A stretch of 64,000 bases of DNA from Flavobacterium sp. M31R6 (GTDB taxonomy: Bacteria; Bacteroidota; Bacteroidia; Flavobacteriales; Flavobacteriaceae), in contig NZ_CP054141.1 in the NCBI RefSeq assembly GCF_013284035.1, positions 2,542,001 to 2,606,000 on the forward strand, written 5' to 3'. Within the stretch, counting starts at the first letter, position 1. Each line of letters begins with the position of its first letter. The position numbers and the translations under genes are program-made. Below are positions 8,719 to 17,260 of the stretch, piece by piece. The notes beneath the pieces were generated by a model that was not told the origin of the DNA, searched no databases, and worked only from the letters and a program-made list of their open reading frames with translations.

Positions 8719-9669
8719 CTATTCTATTGGTATTTTTGAAGCATTGACGGAAAGCCACATATCAAAATTTTGAAGTTCAGGGTTTAATTCTTTTGCAAAA
8801 TTTTCATTTCTAGCGCCATTAAAGTCATCGTTAAAATCTCTTTTAAACTGAAACATATTTCCCAGATCATCGGCGCCCGGAAATCCAAAATTGCGGTATG
8901 CTTCTGGAGTAACGGGATTAAAAAGTACTTTTTTGTCTAACACTTTTGAAAGTTTTTCGGCCATTTCATTTCCATTTAGTTTTTCTCCTGCAATACCAAC
9001 GGTTTTTCCGATCAACTCTTTTCCTTTTTTGAAAATTCCATATGCACATTTACCAATATCTTCTGCTGCTATGGCTGGCAATTTTTTGTCATCCATCGGG
9101 AATGCGATATAATAATTGCCGTCTTCTCCTTTTTGGGGTCCCATGCCAAAGTGAATGAAATTGTCCCAGTAGAATGAGGTTCTCAAAAAAGTGGTGGGCA
9201 GTTCGGCTTCTCTAAAATAGTGATCCGCTTCTCCTTTTCCGTCAAAATGAGGTACTTTGTATTTGCCATGTAGTGTTGGCATTCTGTCATCATCCAATTT
9301 CATCCAGTTTCTGGTGTCTTCCAATGTTGACCAAATGATGTGCTGCAAATGAGATTCCCTTGCAGCTTCAATAAAATTGTTCACTTCCTGCAGTTCTTTG
9401 TCCACGGAGAAATGTTCCCAGAAAAAAGTAACAAAATATGCTCCATAGGCTCCATCAATTGCCTTTTTAATGCTTTGGATATCATCGATGTTGGCCTCAA
9501 CTACTTCGGCACCTAATTTAGCGAATGCTTTGGATTTTTCTGAATTAGCATCTCTGGTTACAACTCTTACAGCAAACTCACTGTTTTTGTCTGCCAAAAT
9601 TGCTCTGGCAAGTCCGCCGCCTTGTGCTCCTGTGGCACCAAACACGGAAATTATTTTTTTATTTTCCAT
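8719..9669 (-). CDS. NmrA-like NAD(P)-binding protein
   Basis: A 316-residue Rossmann-fold protein of the atypical short-chain dehydrogenase type. The N-terminus has 'ISVFGATGAQGGGLARAIL' (the GxxGxxG nucleotide loop), then 'VRVVTRD', 'AEVVEANIDD' and 'GAYGAYFVTFFWEH', all as in NmrA/HSCARG-like proteins that sense NAD(P) state. 'LPTTFLRTSFYWDNFI' and 'AAEDIGKCAYGIF' support this. The catalytic Tyr-x-x-x-Lys of true dehydrogenases is not in its normal place, so a regulatory or NADPH-sensing role is more likely than an oxidoreductase. It has no functional link to the contractile genes beyond it. Confidence 0.85.
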   Translation of the reverse strand: MENKKIISVFGATGAQGGGLARAILADKNSEFAVRVVTRDANSEKSKAFAKLGAEVVEANIDDIQSIKKAIDGAYGAYFVTFFWEHFSVDKELQEVNNFIEAARESHLQHIIWSTLEDTRNWMKLDDDRMPTLHGKYKVPHFDGKGEADHYFREAELPTTFLRTSFYWDNFIHFGMGPQKGEDGNYYIAFPMDDKKLPAIAAEDIGKCAYGIFKKGKELIGKTVGIAGEKLNGNEMAEKLSKVLDKKVLFNPVTPEAYRNFGFPGADDLGNMFQFKRDFNDDFNGARNENFAKELNPELQNFDMWLSVNASKIPIE

Positions 9670-9836
9670 TTTGATTATCTTTTATATTATGAATATAAAA
9701 TTAATAAAAAATGAATTAATTATCTGATTTTTAGCAATTTGTATTTTGTTTGTGATTTTATTTTATCGATTGCATTAATTACTACGTTTTATTATGTGGT
9801 AAGAAGTTGTATTGTAATTGATGTTTTTTCAATTTT

Positions 9837-10136
9837 CTACCCACCAATCATAACATTAAATGCTCCTAGTACAATTGATCCCCCGTGAGCAGTTTGATCT
9901 CCCATTCTTGCTGCAGGAACTCCACCGATCATTACAGTTGATGAACCTCCTATAATTGAATCTGGCGGGCCAACGCAAACTAGCATATCACCAACTCTGG
10001 CAGCGGGTAATCCTCCAATTATAACGGTTGGTTCACCTGGACCAATTATTGGCCCACCAACATGAGGAATAGGAGGTAATCCTGATATTACCATTGGGCA
10101 TTCATGAAAATCTGTAAGTCTTGCTGCTGCTGGCAT
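9837..10136 (-). CDS. PAAR-domain spike-tip protein
   Basis: A 99-residue protein consisting almost only of PAAR-type repeats: 'MPAAARLTDFHECP', 'GLPAARVGDMLVCVGPPDSI', 'VPAARMGDQTAHGG' and the Gly-rich 'TVIIGG', 'TVMIGG', 'NVMIGG' turns. PAAR proteins form the zinc-bound cone that sharpens the VgrG spike of contractile injection systems; His11, Cys13, Cys54 and His84 are candidate zinc ligands. No C-terminal toxin extension exists, so it is a bare tip. It starts 5 bases after the VgrG-like stop and closes a four-gene set sheath, tube, spike, tip. Confidence 0.92.
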   Translation of the reverse strand: MPAAARLTDFHECPMVISGLPPIPHVGGPIIGPGEPTVIIGGLPAARVGDMLVCVGPPDSIIGGSSTVMIGGVPAARMGDQTAHGGSIVLGAFNVMIGG

Positions 10137-10141
10137 AGTTA

Positions 10142-11941
10142 TTAGTTTATCATTACCATCGCGCCTTTCAGCGTTAATTCCGCTCCTCCAGATACTTGGG
10201 CTGTTGCTCCGCCATTAGCGGTATATTGCATAGTTGCGGTTTCTTTTATATTCATTCCTTTTGTTTCAACATCACCGCCATTGGATTCTATTGAGATACC
10301 CATAGTGCCTTTGATGGTGACTTTTTCTTGGGACGAAATGTTTATATTGTTGGGACTCGACATATCAATACCATTACTGGACATTACGATGCTGTTTTGA
10401 TTTTCATCTTTAATTGTGATTTGCTTGTCTTTATCGCTAATGATGATAGTATTTTTATTAGGCGTGGCAACCGTCCAAATTTTATTTTCATCATCAAATT
10501 CAACTGAAATTCCAGATTTGGAAACAATGGCTTTTATTGAATTTTTTTCATTGGGCTCCAATCCTGCAAAAGGTTTTATTTTTGAATTGCTGTACAAACT
10601 CCCTAATATTACGGGGAAGCGCGGGTCTTCGTTTAAAAAACCAAGTATCACTTCATCTCCAACCTCGGGTAAAAAAAAGGCACCTGCTCCATTTGTGGAA
10701 TAAAAATTGGAAAGTCTGGCCCAAATACCAGCTCCATTGGTATTGAATAATGGAACATCTACTAGAATTCGATATTGAGAATCAGGGTCGCCAAATATTT
10801 GTTTAACTGTTCCGTTCAAAAGGCCTCTTGCCCCTGGTAATAGACCAGAAGCTGGTGGAGCCATTACATCGGGTTCTTCTGTAAACCATATCGGCGAAAG
10901 TCCAAGATTTACCTCGGATATCCAATTACCTTGTGACAGATTATGAACAACACCCGAAATTAGATAATCTCCATTAAAACGATCTCCAAGACCATTAAAA
11001 GTCATGTATTTTCCAGGATCAATCAGATTTGTTCCTTGAAATTTGGCTTCGCCTATTATTTTAGAATATTCGCTTTTTACTATTTGTGCCTTGGACCAAT
11101 TGTTTAAATCAGTTGTTTCCAGTGCAGCCGAAGTTTGCAATTGAAATGTAGAAAGACCAATAACCTCTGACAGTTTTTTTGTCGAAAGGTTTCCGGATCC
11201 GGCAATATTAGGGATTGCCTGACTCTTTACTATTTGTTGATTTTTATAATCCCAAGAAGAAGATGTTACATTACCCAGTTGCGTATTGGAATTCAATTTT
11301 GCATTAAACTCCATCAGGTTATCTCCATAAGTGACTTTCAAAACAGATGAAGTATTGCTGTCAGGACTATTAACCGTAATCGTGCCATTCAAAGTTGTGA
11401 CGATTAGTCCATTTGCTTCTGCAAGCGCCAGGATATAATCCCAATCCGTTACATAATATTGTACCTGTTCCGGCCATGTTGTATTTGTTGCCGTCACATC
11501 CGACGTTAATCCCGAATAGCTTCCTATAATGGATGAAATGATTTCACTGTCTTTTTTATTGGCATAAGTAAGGCTTTTTCGACCCACAATCATTTTTACT
11601 GCTGCATCCCGACATTCAATTTCCAGTGCAGACCCAACTAAATCATCTATTAAAAGTGATTGACTGGTAATTATTCCTTTAAAAATTATTTCGTTTTTAG
11701 AATCATATCCCGCTTCAATACTAATAGTAACACCTGGCAGAAAAGTACTTGATGAACTAGCTTCAAATTGTCCCGTATTAGGCTCTCCATCCAAAATTAC
11801 TATTTTGGCAATTGGGATTCGATTTATTTTCTTTTCAATATGAATTGAGAACACACTCAATTCGTCAGGGATAGTTTCTCCATTAACTTTGATAGAAAAC
11901 GTTACAATTCCACCGTAAGATATCTCACTTGTTGTACTCAT
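10142..11941 (-). CDS. VgrG-like spike protein (Rhs element Vgr family)
   Basis: A 599-residue spike protein. Residues about 1-345 form the gp27-like base ('GVTISIEAGYDSKNEIIFKG', 'LEIECRDAAVKMIVGRKSLTY'). Residues about 370-470 form the gp5-like OB fold ('GLLNGTVKQIFGDPDSQYRI', 'WARLSNFYSTNGAGAFFLPE', 'GDEVILGFLNEDPRFPVILG'). The rest is a repetitive beta-prism stalk ('TIIISDKDKQITIKDENQNS', 'GAELTLKGAMVMIN'). There is no lysozyme or C-terminal toxin domain. In contractile systems this trimer tops the tube and carries the PAAR tip. A 98-base gap separates it from the tube gene, the largest spacing in the set. Confidence 0.92.
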   Translation of the reverse strand: MSTTSEISYGGIVTFSIKVNGETIPDELSVFSIHIEKKINRIPIAKIVILDGEPNTGQFEASSSSTFLPGVTISIEAGYDSKNEIIFKGIITSQSLLIDDLVGSALEIECRDAAVKMIVGRKSLTYANKKDSEIISSIIGSYSGLTSDVTATNTTWPEQVQYYVTDWDYILALAEANGLIVTTLNGTITVNSPDSNTSSVLKVTYGDNLMEFNAKLNSNTQLGNVTSSSWDYKNQQIVKSQAIPNIAGSGNLSTKKLSEVIGLSTFQLQTSAALETTDLNNWSKAQIVKSEYSKIIGEAKFQGTNLIDPGKYMTFNGLGDRFNGDYLISGVVHNLSQGNWISEVNLGLSPIWFTEEPDVMAPPASGLLPGARGLLNGTVKQIFGDPDSQYRILVDVPLFNTNGAGIWARLSNFYSTNGAGAFFLPEVGDEVILGFLNEDPRFPVILGSLYSNSKIKPFAGLEPNEKNSIKAIVSKSGISVEFDDENKIWTVATPNKNTIIISDKDKQITIKDENQNSIVMSSNGIDMSSPNNINISSQEKVTIKGTMGISIESNGGDVETKGMNIKETATMQYTANGGATAQVSGGAELTLKGAMVMIN

Positions 11942-12039
11942 TTAGTTTAGATTTTATATTATTGGATGGAATATTAATTTGTTGAGATTACCTCTAGGTT
12001 TAGAGAAGAAAATGCTAAGAGAAAAATATATGATAATCA

Positions 12040-12504
12040 TTATCCATTTGAAATAATTAATTGTTCATGTGCAATTTCTATCATATCAATGGCGACCTCA
12101 TTTCCGTCTGATTTTAGATCGGTGCTGGTAATTTTTGTTGGCCAAGCGTTGTTTAATGTCCACTGCATAGTTACATTTCCATTTTCGTCCAATAATTTTA
12201 TTACAATCGTTCTTCTTTTAATTGTATTCATTACTACTTGCTGATGCCAATTCCAAAAAGTATTGTCATTTACAAAAAGACCCCGCTTCATAGTAATATT
12301 TCCGTATTTGATAATTCCTGGCATTTTTTCTACAGAGAAAAGCGGGCTGTCATTTTTACGATATTCTATTATTTGGTTTTCAACATCCATTCCTGTTACT
12401 TCCTGGAAAGCCACTTTTGCAAGTTCGGTTCCAAAGTCTACTTCAAATCTAAATTTTGGCATTGGCCATGAAGTATCTTCAATGCTGTTATTGTTTGTAT
12501 CCAT
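12040..12504 (-). CDS. Phage-type tail tube protein (gp19/Pvc1-like)
   Basis: A 154-residue protein of the T4-gp19-like tube family. It shows 'FRFEVDFGTELAKVAFQEVTGMDVENQIIEYRKND', split here as the FRFEVDF strand and the 'FQEVTGMDVENQIIEYR' core, then 'MPGIIKYGNITMKRGLF' and 'WHQQVV'. The motif order 'f.evtGl..e...ieYR.G', 'lpG..k...itlkRG', 'w......' is diagnostic of inner-tube proteins of contractile phages and extracellular contractile systems, rather than of T6SS Hcp. There is one tube gene here, whereas PVC/Afp loci usually carry several. It starts 30 bases after the sheath stop. Confidence 0.9.
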   Translation of the reverse strand: MDTNNNSIEDTSWPMPKFRFEVDFGTELAKVAFQEVTGMDVENQIIEYRKNDSPLFSVEKMPGIIKYGNITMKRGLFVNDNTFWNWHQQVVMNTIKRRTIVIKLLDENGNVTMQWTLNNAWPTKITSTDLKSDGNEVAIDMIEIAHEQLIISNG

Positions 12505-12534
12505 AAAAGTATTTTAAAACTTTAAAAAGATTGA

Positions 12535-14112
12535 TTAAGAGGCAGATTCCATTTTTTGTTGCAAAGTAATAAGTATAAACTCTGCAGGATGTGCAACTGC
12601 AACTTTTATACTGATAGTCATATAACCATTTAAAATATCTTCTCCTGTCATCGTTGTTCCCAGACCACAATCAACAGAAAATGCATCTGATGCACTTGCA
12701 CCCTGCAATCCTCCTTGTTTCCAAACATCAGTTAGGAAATTTGCAATGGTCAATTTTACAGCCTCCCAAGTGTTCTTGTCATTGGGTTGGAAAATATAGG
12801 CCTGAGCAGCTAATTTACAGGACTGTTCTATGAAAATCATTGTTCTTCTTACAGGAATATATTTCCAATCCTGACTGTTTCCATCAAGTGTTCTTGCTCC
12901 CCAAATTAGTATGCCAAGCTCATTGAACACTCGTATTGCATTTATTGATTTTCCAGAAACTACATCAACATTTAAGTTGGCTTGTTGGCTTTCTGATATT
13001 TTTATGGGTAATGAAATTGCACCAAAAATTGATTTATTTGCGGGAGCTTGCCACGGACCTTCTTGATTATCGGTCATTGAAATTACACCAGCTATTGCAC
13101 CACTTGCTGGAAGTATACTTGCAATTCGTTCCACTTCTTTTATAATGTACGAATATTCTAAACTGGCATTCAAGAGCGCATTATTGTTTTGAGTTGTAGT
13201 TAATGTACTTGCTGGATTTTGAATGTTTGCAATAATTGCCGCAATATTAGGGTTTGGATTACTCGCAGGATTAATGACAGAACCTAATTGTTTTACGTCT
13301 CCACCAAATAAGTTGGTATAATCAATATCCTGTTTCTGCATTATATCGGTTCCAATAAAAGGATAATAAGCCATACCATAATTTAATCCAACCGAACCTG
13401 TATTTATTCTAAAATTTGAAATGTCCTGTGTGTATAATACTGGATCAGGATCATTACCTCCAATAATATCAAAAATCGACATAGCGGTTTGCATTTGAGT
13501 GCATTGAAGTAACATACTTTCCATAAGTTCTCCATTCTCTGAAAGACTAAGTAAAGTGGCTTCTGGACAAATGTAAAGTGTAGGTTCAGGTTCGTGTACT
13601 AATAATTGCAAGCCTTCAAGTAAATCATTTAATACTACATTTGGATTTACTATTTGGGTGTCAATATCCATCGGTTTCTTAGAAGACGGTCCATAAGTAC
13701 CGACGGATACAATATATGCTTCACCACCACCATTTTCATAAAAAAGTTTCACACTATTATAAAGGTAATAAATGGTGTAAGGGTCGGGTACTATAGAATA
13801 ATAGGCTTCGAAAATCAACATAAAATCTCCTTTCTCAGGTTGACTTTTTTGTTGAACTAAATAATATTCCGGACTGTACTGTTTAGTTGGACTTGCAGGA
13901 AGGGGATGATCAGGTAGGCAAAATATGTCCTGAAAATCGGCGAAAGAAGTGATTTTTACGGGTACATTTAAATATGATTTTCCTTCGTGTAGGGCCTGAG
14001 GAGTGTATCCTATGAATGCTGGTATTGCTGTGGGTACTCCAACCGCAGAATTCTGAAATGCATTTATTTCATTAATGAAAACTCCTGGTGTTGGTCTGTT
14101 TGTTAAGTCCAT
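12535..14112 (-). CDS. Contractile tail sheath protein
   Basis: A 525-residue sheath subunit. The N-terminus 'TPGVFINEINAFQNSAVGVPTAIPAFIGYT' (positions 8-37 in part) is the usual sheath opening, followed by 'FADFQDIF' and 'YNSVKLFYENGGGEAYIVSVG'. The C-terminal domain has the hallmark pattern 'GILIWGARTLDG', 'WKYIPVRRTMIFIEQS', 'FQPNDKNTWEAVKLTIANFL' and 'DAFSVDCGLGTTMT'. Sheath proteins wrap the tube and drive the strike by contraction. It heads the four-gene operon and has a candidate promoter about 100 bases upstream. No sheath-recycling ClpV is beside it; the ClpC gene at 40.6 kb is a normal protease ATPase. Confidence 0.93.
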   Translation of the reverse strand: MDLTNRPTPGVFINEINAFQNSAVGVPTAIPAFIGYTPQALHEGKSYLNVPVKITSFADFQDIFCLPDHPLPASPTKQYSPEYYLVQQKSQPEKGDFMLIFEAYYSIVPDPYTIYYLYNSVKLFYENGGGEAYIVSVGTYGPSSKKPMDIDTQIVNPNVVLNDLLEGLQLLVHEPEPTLYICPEATLLSLSENGELMESMLLQCTQMQTAMSIFDIIGGNDPDPVLYTQDISNFRINTGSVGLNYGMAYYPFIGTDIMQKQDIDYTNLFGGDVKQLGSVINPASNPNPNIAAIIANIQNPASTLTTTQNNNALLNASLEYSYIIKEVERIASILPASGAIAGVISMTDNQEGPWQAPANKSIFGAISLPIKISESQQANLNVDVVSGKSINAIRVFNELGILIWGARTLDGNSQDWKYIPVRRTMIFIEQSCKLAAQAYIFQPNDKNTWEAVKLTIANFLTDVWKQGGLQGASASDAFSVDCGLGTTMTGEDILNGYMTISIKVAVAHPAEFILITLQQKMESAS

Positions 14113-14215
14113 TGGTTTTGTTTTTGGTTAACGCTATTAATTAATAAGAAATTTAGTTGTCTAAAACCTTATTATTAATTGATTAGATTGAGTTTATATT
14201 TCAATGCGGGGTGAG

Positions 14216-14245
14216 TAAAAGTAATAATTTATTTACTATAACAAA
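14216..14245 (-). promoter_or_regulatory. Probable promoter of the sheath-tube-VgrG-PAAR operon
   Basis: On the minus strand, TTTG (forward CAAA at 14242-14245) is followed after 18 bases by TACTTTTA (forward 14216-14223), a 7/8 match to the Bacteroidota -7 box TAnnTTTG. It lies about 105 bases before the sheath ATG. The remainder of the 14113-14437 gap holds only the terminator of the next gene. Confidence 0.5.
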
Positions 14246-14368
14246 ATGACTTCTCTAAGTTTTTGCGATTTTTTATTTTTTAAAGTATTGTAATCTAGTA
14301 AGTTATTTGGAGGTAAGCTTTTTTTAATCTTTAAAAATGATTTCTGTTAAAATTTATTTTTAAAAAAA

Positions 14369-14398
14369 AGTCCTAAAACAATGAATTGTTAAAGGACT
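14369..14398 (-). terminator. Terminator after the Mpo1-like gene
   Basis: AGTCCT (14369-14374) and AGGACT (14393-14398) with inner AACAAT/ATTGTT pairing form one hairpin. On the minus strand it is followed by a run of eight T. It separates the Mpo1-like gene from the contractile operon. Confidence 0.8.
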
Positions 14399-14437
14399 AC
14401 TATAAGGAATTTTTTTTTTTGAAGATATGTGAAACGG

Positions 14438-14902
14438 CTATTTTTTAGAAAATAAATTTTGCACAACCCAAGCTGGACCAATCATCAAAAATTGGATATC
14501 TTTCAGAAATGATGGTTTTTTGCCTTCGATGTTATGACCATAAAACTGTCCAATCCAAGCCACAACAAAAACACCAATTGAGAATGCCCAAAGAGGGACG
14601 AATTGCCCGATGTAATAATTTAGTACCAAACAAAGTAAAGAGAAAACGATAATCTTGATAGCCATAGACACTGACAATCTGATGTAAAAGATAGAAATAA
14701 ATATTAAAGCTACAAATCCCCAGTTTTCAATAATAGGTTGGTTTAAATGAAAAATAGAATTCAATATTCCACTTGGGATACTCATCAATAAACCCAATAC
14801 AGAAAAGAATATAGCAGGAACACAAATATAGTGTATAGCCTTGTTTTTTGGATTTTGGTGACTTACCGCATATTCTTCAAACCATTGGTCTAATGTTTTC
14901 AT
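14438..14902 (-). CDS. Mpo1-like (DUF962) membrane protein
   Basis: A 154-residue protein with 'LDQWFEEYAVSHQNPKNKAIHYICVPAIFF' at the N-terminus (His15, His25 as in the family's HxxxxN...HxxG/C pattern). About four membrane helices follow, and then 'AWIGQFYGHNIEGKKPSFLKD' with the second His cluster. This matches the YGL010w/Mpo1 family; yeast Mpo1 is an iron-dependent dioxygenase in 2-hydroxy fatty acid alpha-oxidation. Whether the bacterial protein has this activity is inference. It lies downstream of a GNAT gene (54-base gap) and ends at a good terminator. Confidence 0.85.
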   Translation of the reverse strand: MKTLDQWFEEYAVSHQNPKNKAIHYICVPAIFFSVLGLLMSIPSGILNSIFHLNQPIIENWGFVALIFISIFYIRLSVSMAIKIIVFSLLCLVLNYYIGQFVPLWAFSIGVFVVAWIGQFYGHNIEGKKPSFLKDIQFLMIGPAWVVQNLFSKK

Positions 14903-14956
14903 AATTCGTATTTTTTCTACTAATTTATAAAATAATAATTAATAGAGATAAATGCA

Positions 14957-15463
14957 CTAAAGTATTTTTTCTAAGACCATAAATTCCAAATGTTGGTCTG
15001 TAATAATAGCATCATAATCATTGAGTAGGAAAGGTTCTCTAACGCCAGTATCTACATATCCATAACGGTTGTACCATTCAATCAATTTTTCCCTAATGGT
15101 AATAACGGTCATTACAATTTTGGTTAAGCCCAAGGATAATGCATGAACTTCGGCTTCTTGTAATAGTTTTTTTCCAAGGCCTCTATTTTGCAATTCAGGT
15201 GAAATGGCTAGCATTCCCAAATAGAGTTTATTTCCTTTATTAGAAAGCAAAACGGATCCAATGATTTGATTATTTTCAGTATATTTTAAAATCGTATTGT
15301 CTTTGTTTTTAATTATTTTCTCTAACTCATCTAAAGTGATTCTTTTGCCTTCTAAAAGATTCGCTTCGGTGGCCCATCCTTTTTTGGAAGTTTCACCACG
15401 GTAGGCAGAGTTAATTAATTTTTCTAAAGCAGATGCGTCTTCTAGTGTTGCAATTGTAATCAT
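14957..15463 (-). CDS. GNAT-family N-acetyltransferase
   Basis: A 168-residue single-domain acetyltransferase. The acetyl-CoA binding core is 'LYLGMLAISPELQNRGLGKKLLQEAEVHA' (Q/R-x-x-G-x-G/A form 'QNRGLGKKLL' near residue 91), preceded by 'IIGSVLLSNKGNK' and followed by 'IVMTVITIREKLIEWYNRYGYVDTG', the usual C-terminal alpha-beta segment. The substrate cannot be predicted. It may be co-transcribed with the Mpo1-like gene downstream. Confidence 0.85.
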   Translation of the reverse strand: MITIATLEDASALEKLINSAYRGETSKKGWATEANLLEGKRITLDELEKIIKNKDNTILKYTENNQIIGSVLLSNKGNKLYLGMLAISPELQNRGLGKKLLQEAEVHALSLGLTKIVMTVITIREKLIEWYNRYGYVDTGVREPFLLNDYDAIITDQHLEFMVLEKIL

Positions 15464-15526
15464 AGCGCTAATATATTCTGGTGTTTTTATTATAAATAAT
15501 TGAAAATTTAAACAGTATTCAATATC

Positions 15527-16105
15527 TTATTTCTTTCTTGTTATGGAGACAATCCGTATTTCGGGTTTGAAATATTGATCCTGCTCGGGATGAAGTCGCT
15601 GAATCTTTTTTACGATTTCCATGCCCTTTATAACCGAACCAAAAGCGGCAAATCCTTGTCCATCTTTGTTTCTTTTTCCAGCATAATCTAAAGAAGGTTG
15701 ATCATTTATGCAAATAAAAAAATTAGTGGTAGCCGAATTGGGTTTGTCTCTTGCCATAGAAAGGGTCCCGTTTTTATGACTTATTCCCGTTTGCTTTGTA
15801 GTTTCAAGCGGGATAGGTGCAAACACTTTTGTAGAATCAATTTCACCTCCCTGTATAACTTCAATTTTTATCGAATCTTTGGGTTGATTATTTAACGTCA
15901 CGGCTCGAAAGAAGCTGCAGTTGTCGTATAAATGTGCATCAACATATTTTAAAAAATTGGCAACCGTAATCGGAGCTTTTTCGGGATATAATTCTACCGT
16001 GATTTCACCTAACGAAGTGGTAATGTTGCATACTTCCTTTTTTTGTGCCGAAACCGACAAGATCACAAAAAGCATTACAATAATGGTTAGGGAAATTCCT
16101 TTCAT
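15527..16105 (-). CDS. Secreted cyclophilin-type peptidyl-prolyl isomerase
   Basis: A 192-residue protein with an N-terminal signal peptide (ending 'LSVSAQ'), so it should act in the periplasm. The cyclophilin domain shows 'TSLGEITVELYPEKAPITVANFLKYVD', 'FFRAVTL' with the catalytic-type Phe-Phe-Arg, 'IQGGEIDST', 'GTLSMARDKPNSATTNFFICIND' and 'FAAFGSVIKGMEIV'. It is the shorter bacterial type. It catalyses proline cis-trans isomerisation in exported proteins. The single gene has a gap of about 235 bases upstream. Confidence 0.92.
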   Translation of the reverse strand: MKGISLTIIVMLFVILSVSAQKKEVCNITTSLGEITVELYPEKAPITVANFLKYVDAHLYDNCSFFRAVTLNNQPKDSIKIEVIQGGEIDSTKVFAPIPLETTKQTGISHKNGTLSMARDKPNSATTNFFICINDQPSLDYAGKRNKDGQGFAAFGSVIKGMEIVKKIQRLHPEQDQYFKPEIRIVSITRKK

Positions 16106-16242
16106 TTTCTGTAGTATGTTTATATTTTACTTTTTTAAGCTATTTGCAATAGTTTCCAAAGATAAAAAAAGTGTACTATAAAAATGAATTACTCAGTTTA
16201 TTGTAGCGGTTTTATCCCTGTAGCATCATTTAAAAATGAAAG

Positions 16243-16273
16243 AGCTACAACAAAATAAACTCTTGCTGTAGCT
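16243..16273 (-). terminator. Probable terminator after the DJ-1/PfpI gene
   Basis: AGCTACA (16243-16249) pairs with TGTAGCT (16267-16273). The stem extends by two more pairs past one mismatch. Minus-strand reading continues into T-rich sequence. Confidence 0.45.
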
Positions 16274-16340
16274 TTTATATGGTATTATTTAAACTAACTA
16301 TTTAATTCCTTTCTTTGAAAACTTAATTGGTAGGAAAAAA

Positions 16341-16916
16341 TTAAATTACAATTTTGGTTCCCATAACTTTTAAAAATTCTCTGATGAAACTTGGGTGTGC
16401 GGGCCAAGCGGGTGAAGTAACCAGATTTCCGTCTACATAGGCTCCATCTACAGGAATGGATTGAAATATTCCACCGGCCAATGTTACTTCGGGACCTACG
16501 GCTGGATAAGCGGTTAGTTTTCGTCCTTTCACTACATCGGCAGCAGTTAAAATCTGAATACCATGACAAATGGCCGCGACTGGTTTATTGGTGGAGAAAA
16601 AATGCTTAGTGATTTCAATCACTTTTTCGTTCAATCTTAAATATTCTGGAGCTCTTCCTCCTGCAATAACCAATCCATCATAATCATTCACTTTTATGTC
16701 ACTAAAGCTATAATTCAATGTGAAGTTGTGTCCCGGTTTTTCGGTATAGGTTTGGTCTCCTTCAAAATCATGGATGGCCGTTTTTATGGTGTCTCCCTTT
16801 TTTTTGTCGGGACAAACGGTGTGAACGGTGTAGCCAACCATTTCTAACATTTGAAAGGGAACCATAGTTTCATAATCTTCGGTGAAATCGCCTGTCAAGA
16901 ACAATACTTTTTTCAT
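16341..16916 (-). CDS. DJ-1/PfpI-family protein
   Basis: A 191-residue DJ-1/PfpI fold. '[23 protein letters not shown]' holds the conserved acidic residue near 14. '[23 protein letters not shown]' holds the nucleophile-elbow Cys117 followed by His118, typical of PfpI-type proteins. '[21 protein letters not shown]' and '[23 protein letters not shown]' match the PfpI-like amidase/protease subgroup and YhbO/YajL-like proteins. Family members are reported as glyoxalases, deglycases, chaperones or proteases, so the function stays general. The 16917-17260 gap upstream has a double hairpin at its far end. Confidence 0.88.
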   Translation of the reverse strand: MKKVLFLTGDFTEDYETMVPFQMLEMVGYTVHTVCPDKKKGDTIKTAIHDFEGDQTYTEKPGHNFTLNYSFSDIKVNDYDGLVIAGGRAPEYLRLNEKVIEITKHFFSTNKPVAAICHGIQILTAADVVKGRKLTAYPAVGPEVTLAGGIFQSIPVDGAYVDGNLVTSPAWPAHPSFIREFLKVMGTKIVI

Positions 16917-17203
16917 TTTACACTATTTTAAAGTTTAATAAAAATTTTTGACGAACAAAAAATAGATTGGGTTATACTGTTTTTTGTATAAGTAGAATCT
17001 GATTTTTTTGCTCTTATAAAGTTAAGAAAAAAATGTATTTAGTTATTTGGTTTTTAGTTATTTAAATTAAATAATGTCATGGTATTTCTTTCGACTGATC
17101 TTTGATTATAAAAAAGAATCAATTAATCCGGATGCTCGTGTTTTGCGTGAGTGATGGAAGTGGAGCTCTTTTTTTGTCCTGTTTTTTTACGGGACAAAAA
17201 AAA

Positions 17204-17227
17204 GCGGGAACGTACAGCACGACCCGC
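17204..17227 (-). terminator. Terminator after the repeat lipoprotein (16917-17260 gap)
   Basis: GCGGG (17204-17208) and CCCGC (17223-17227), with inner CGT/ACG pairs, are followed on the minus strand by eight T. A second inverted repeat (TTTGTCC / GGGACAAA, about 17174-17201) lies just beyond. The rest of this 344-base gap shows no gene. Confidence 0.8.
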
Positions 17228-17260
17228 AGTTTTTACGAAGGGACACGCCCAAATAAAATT

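Noticed and set aside
9837..14112. Prophage
   Set aside because: No integrase, capsid, terminase, portal or lysis genes are near, and no attachment repeats were seen.
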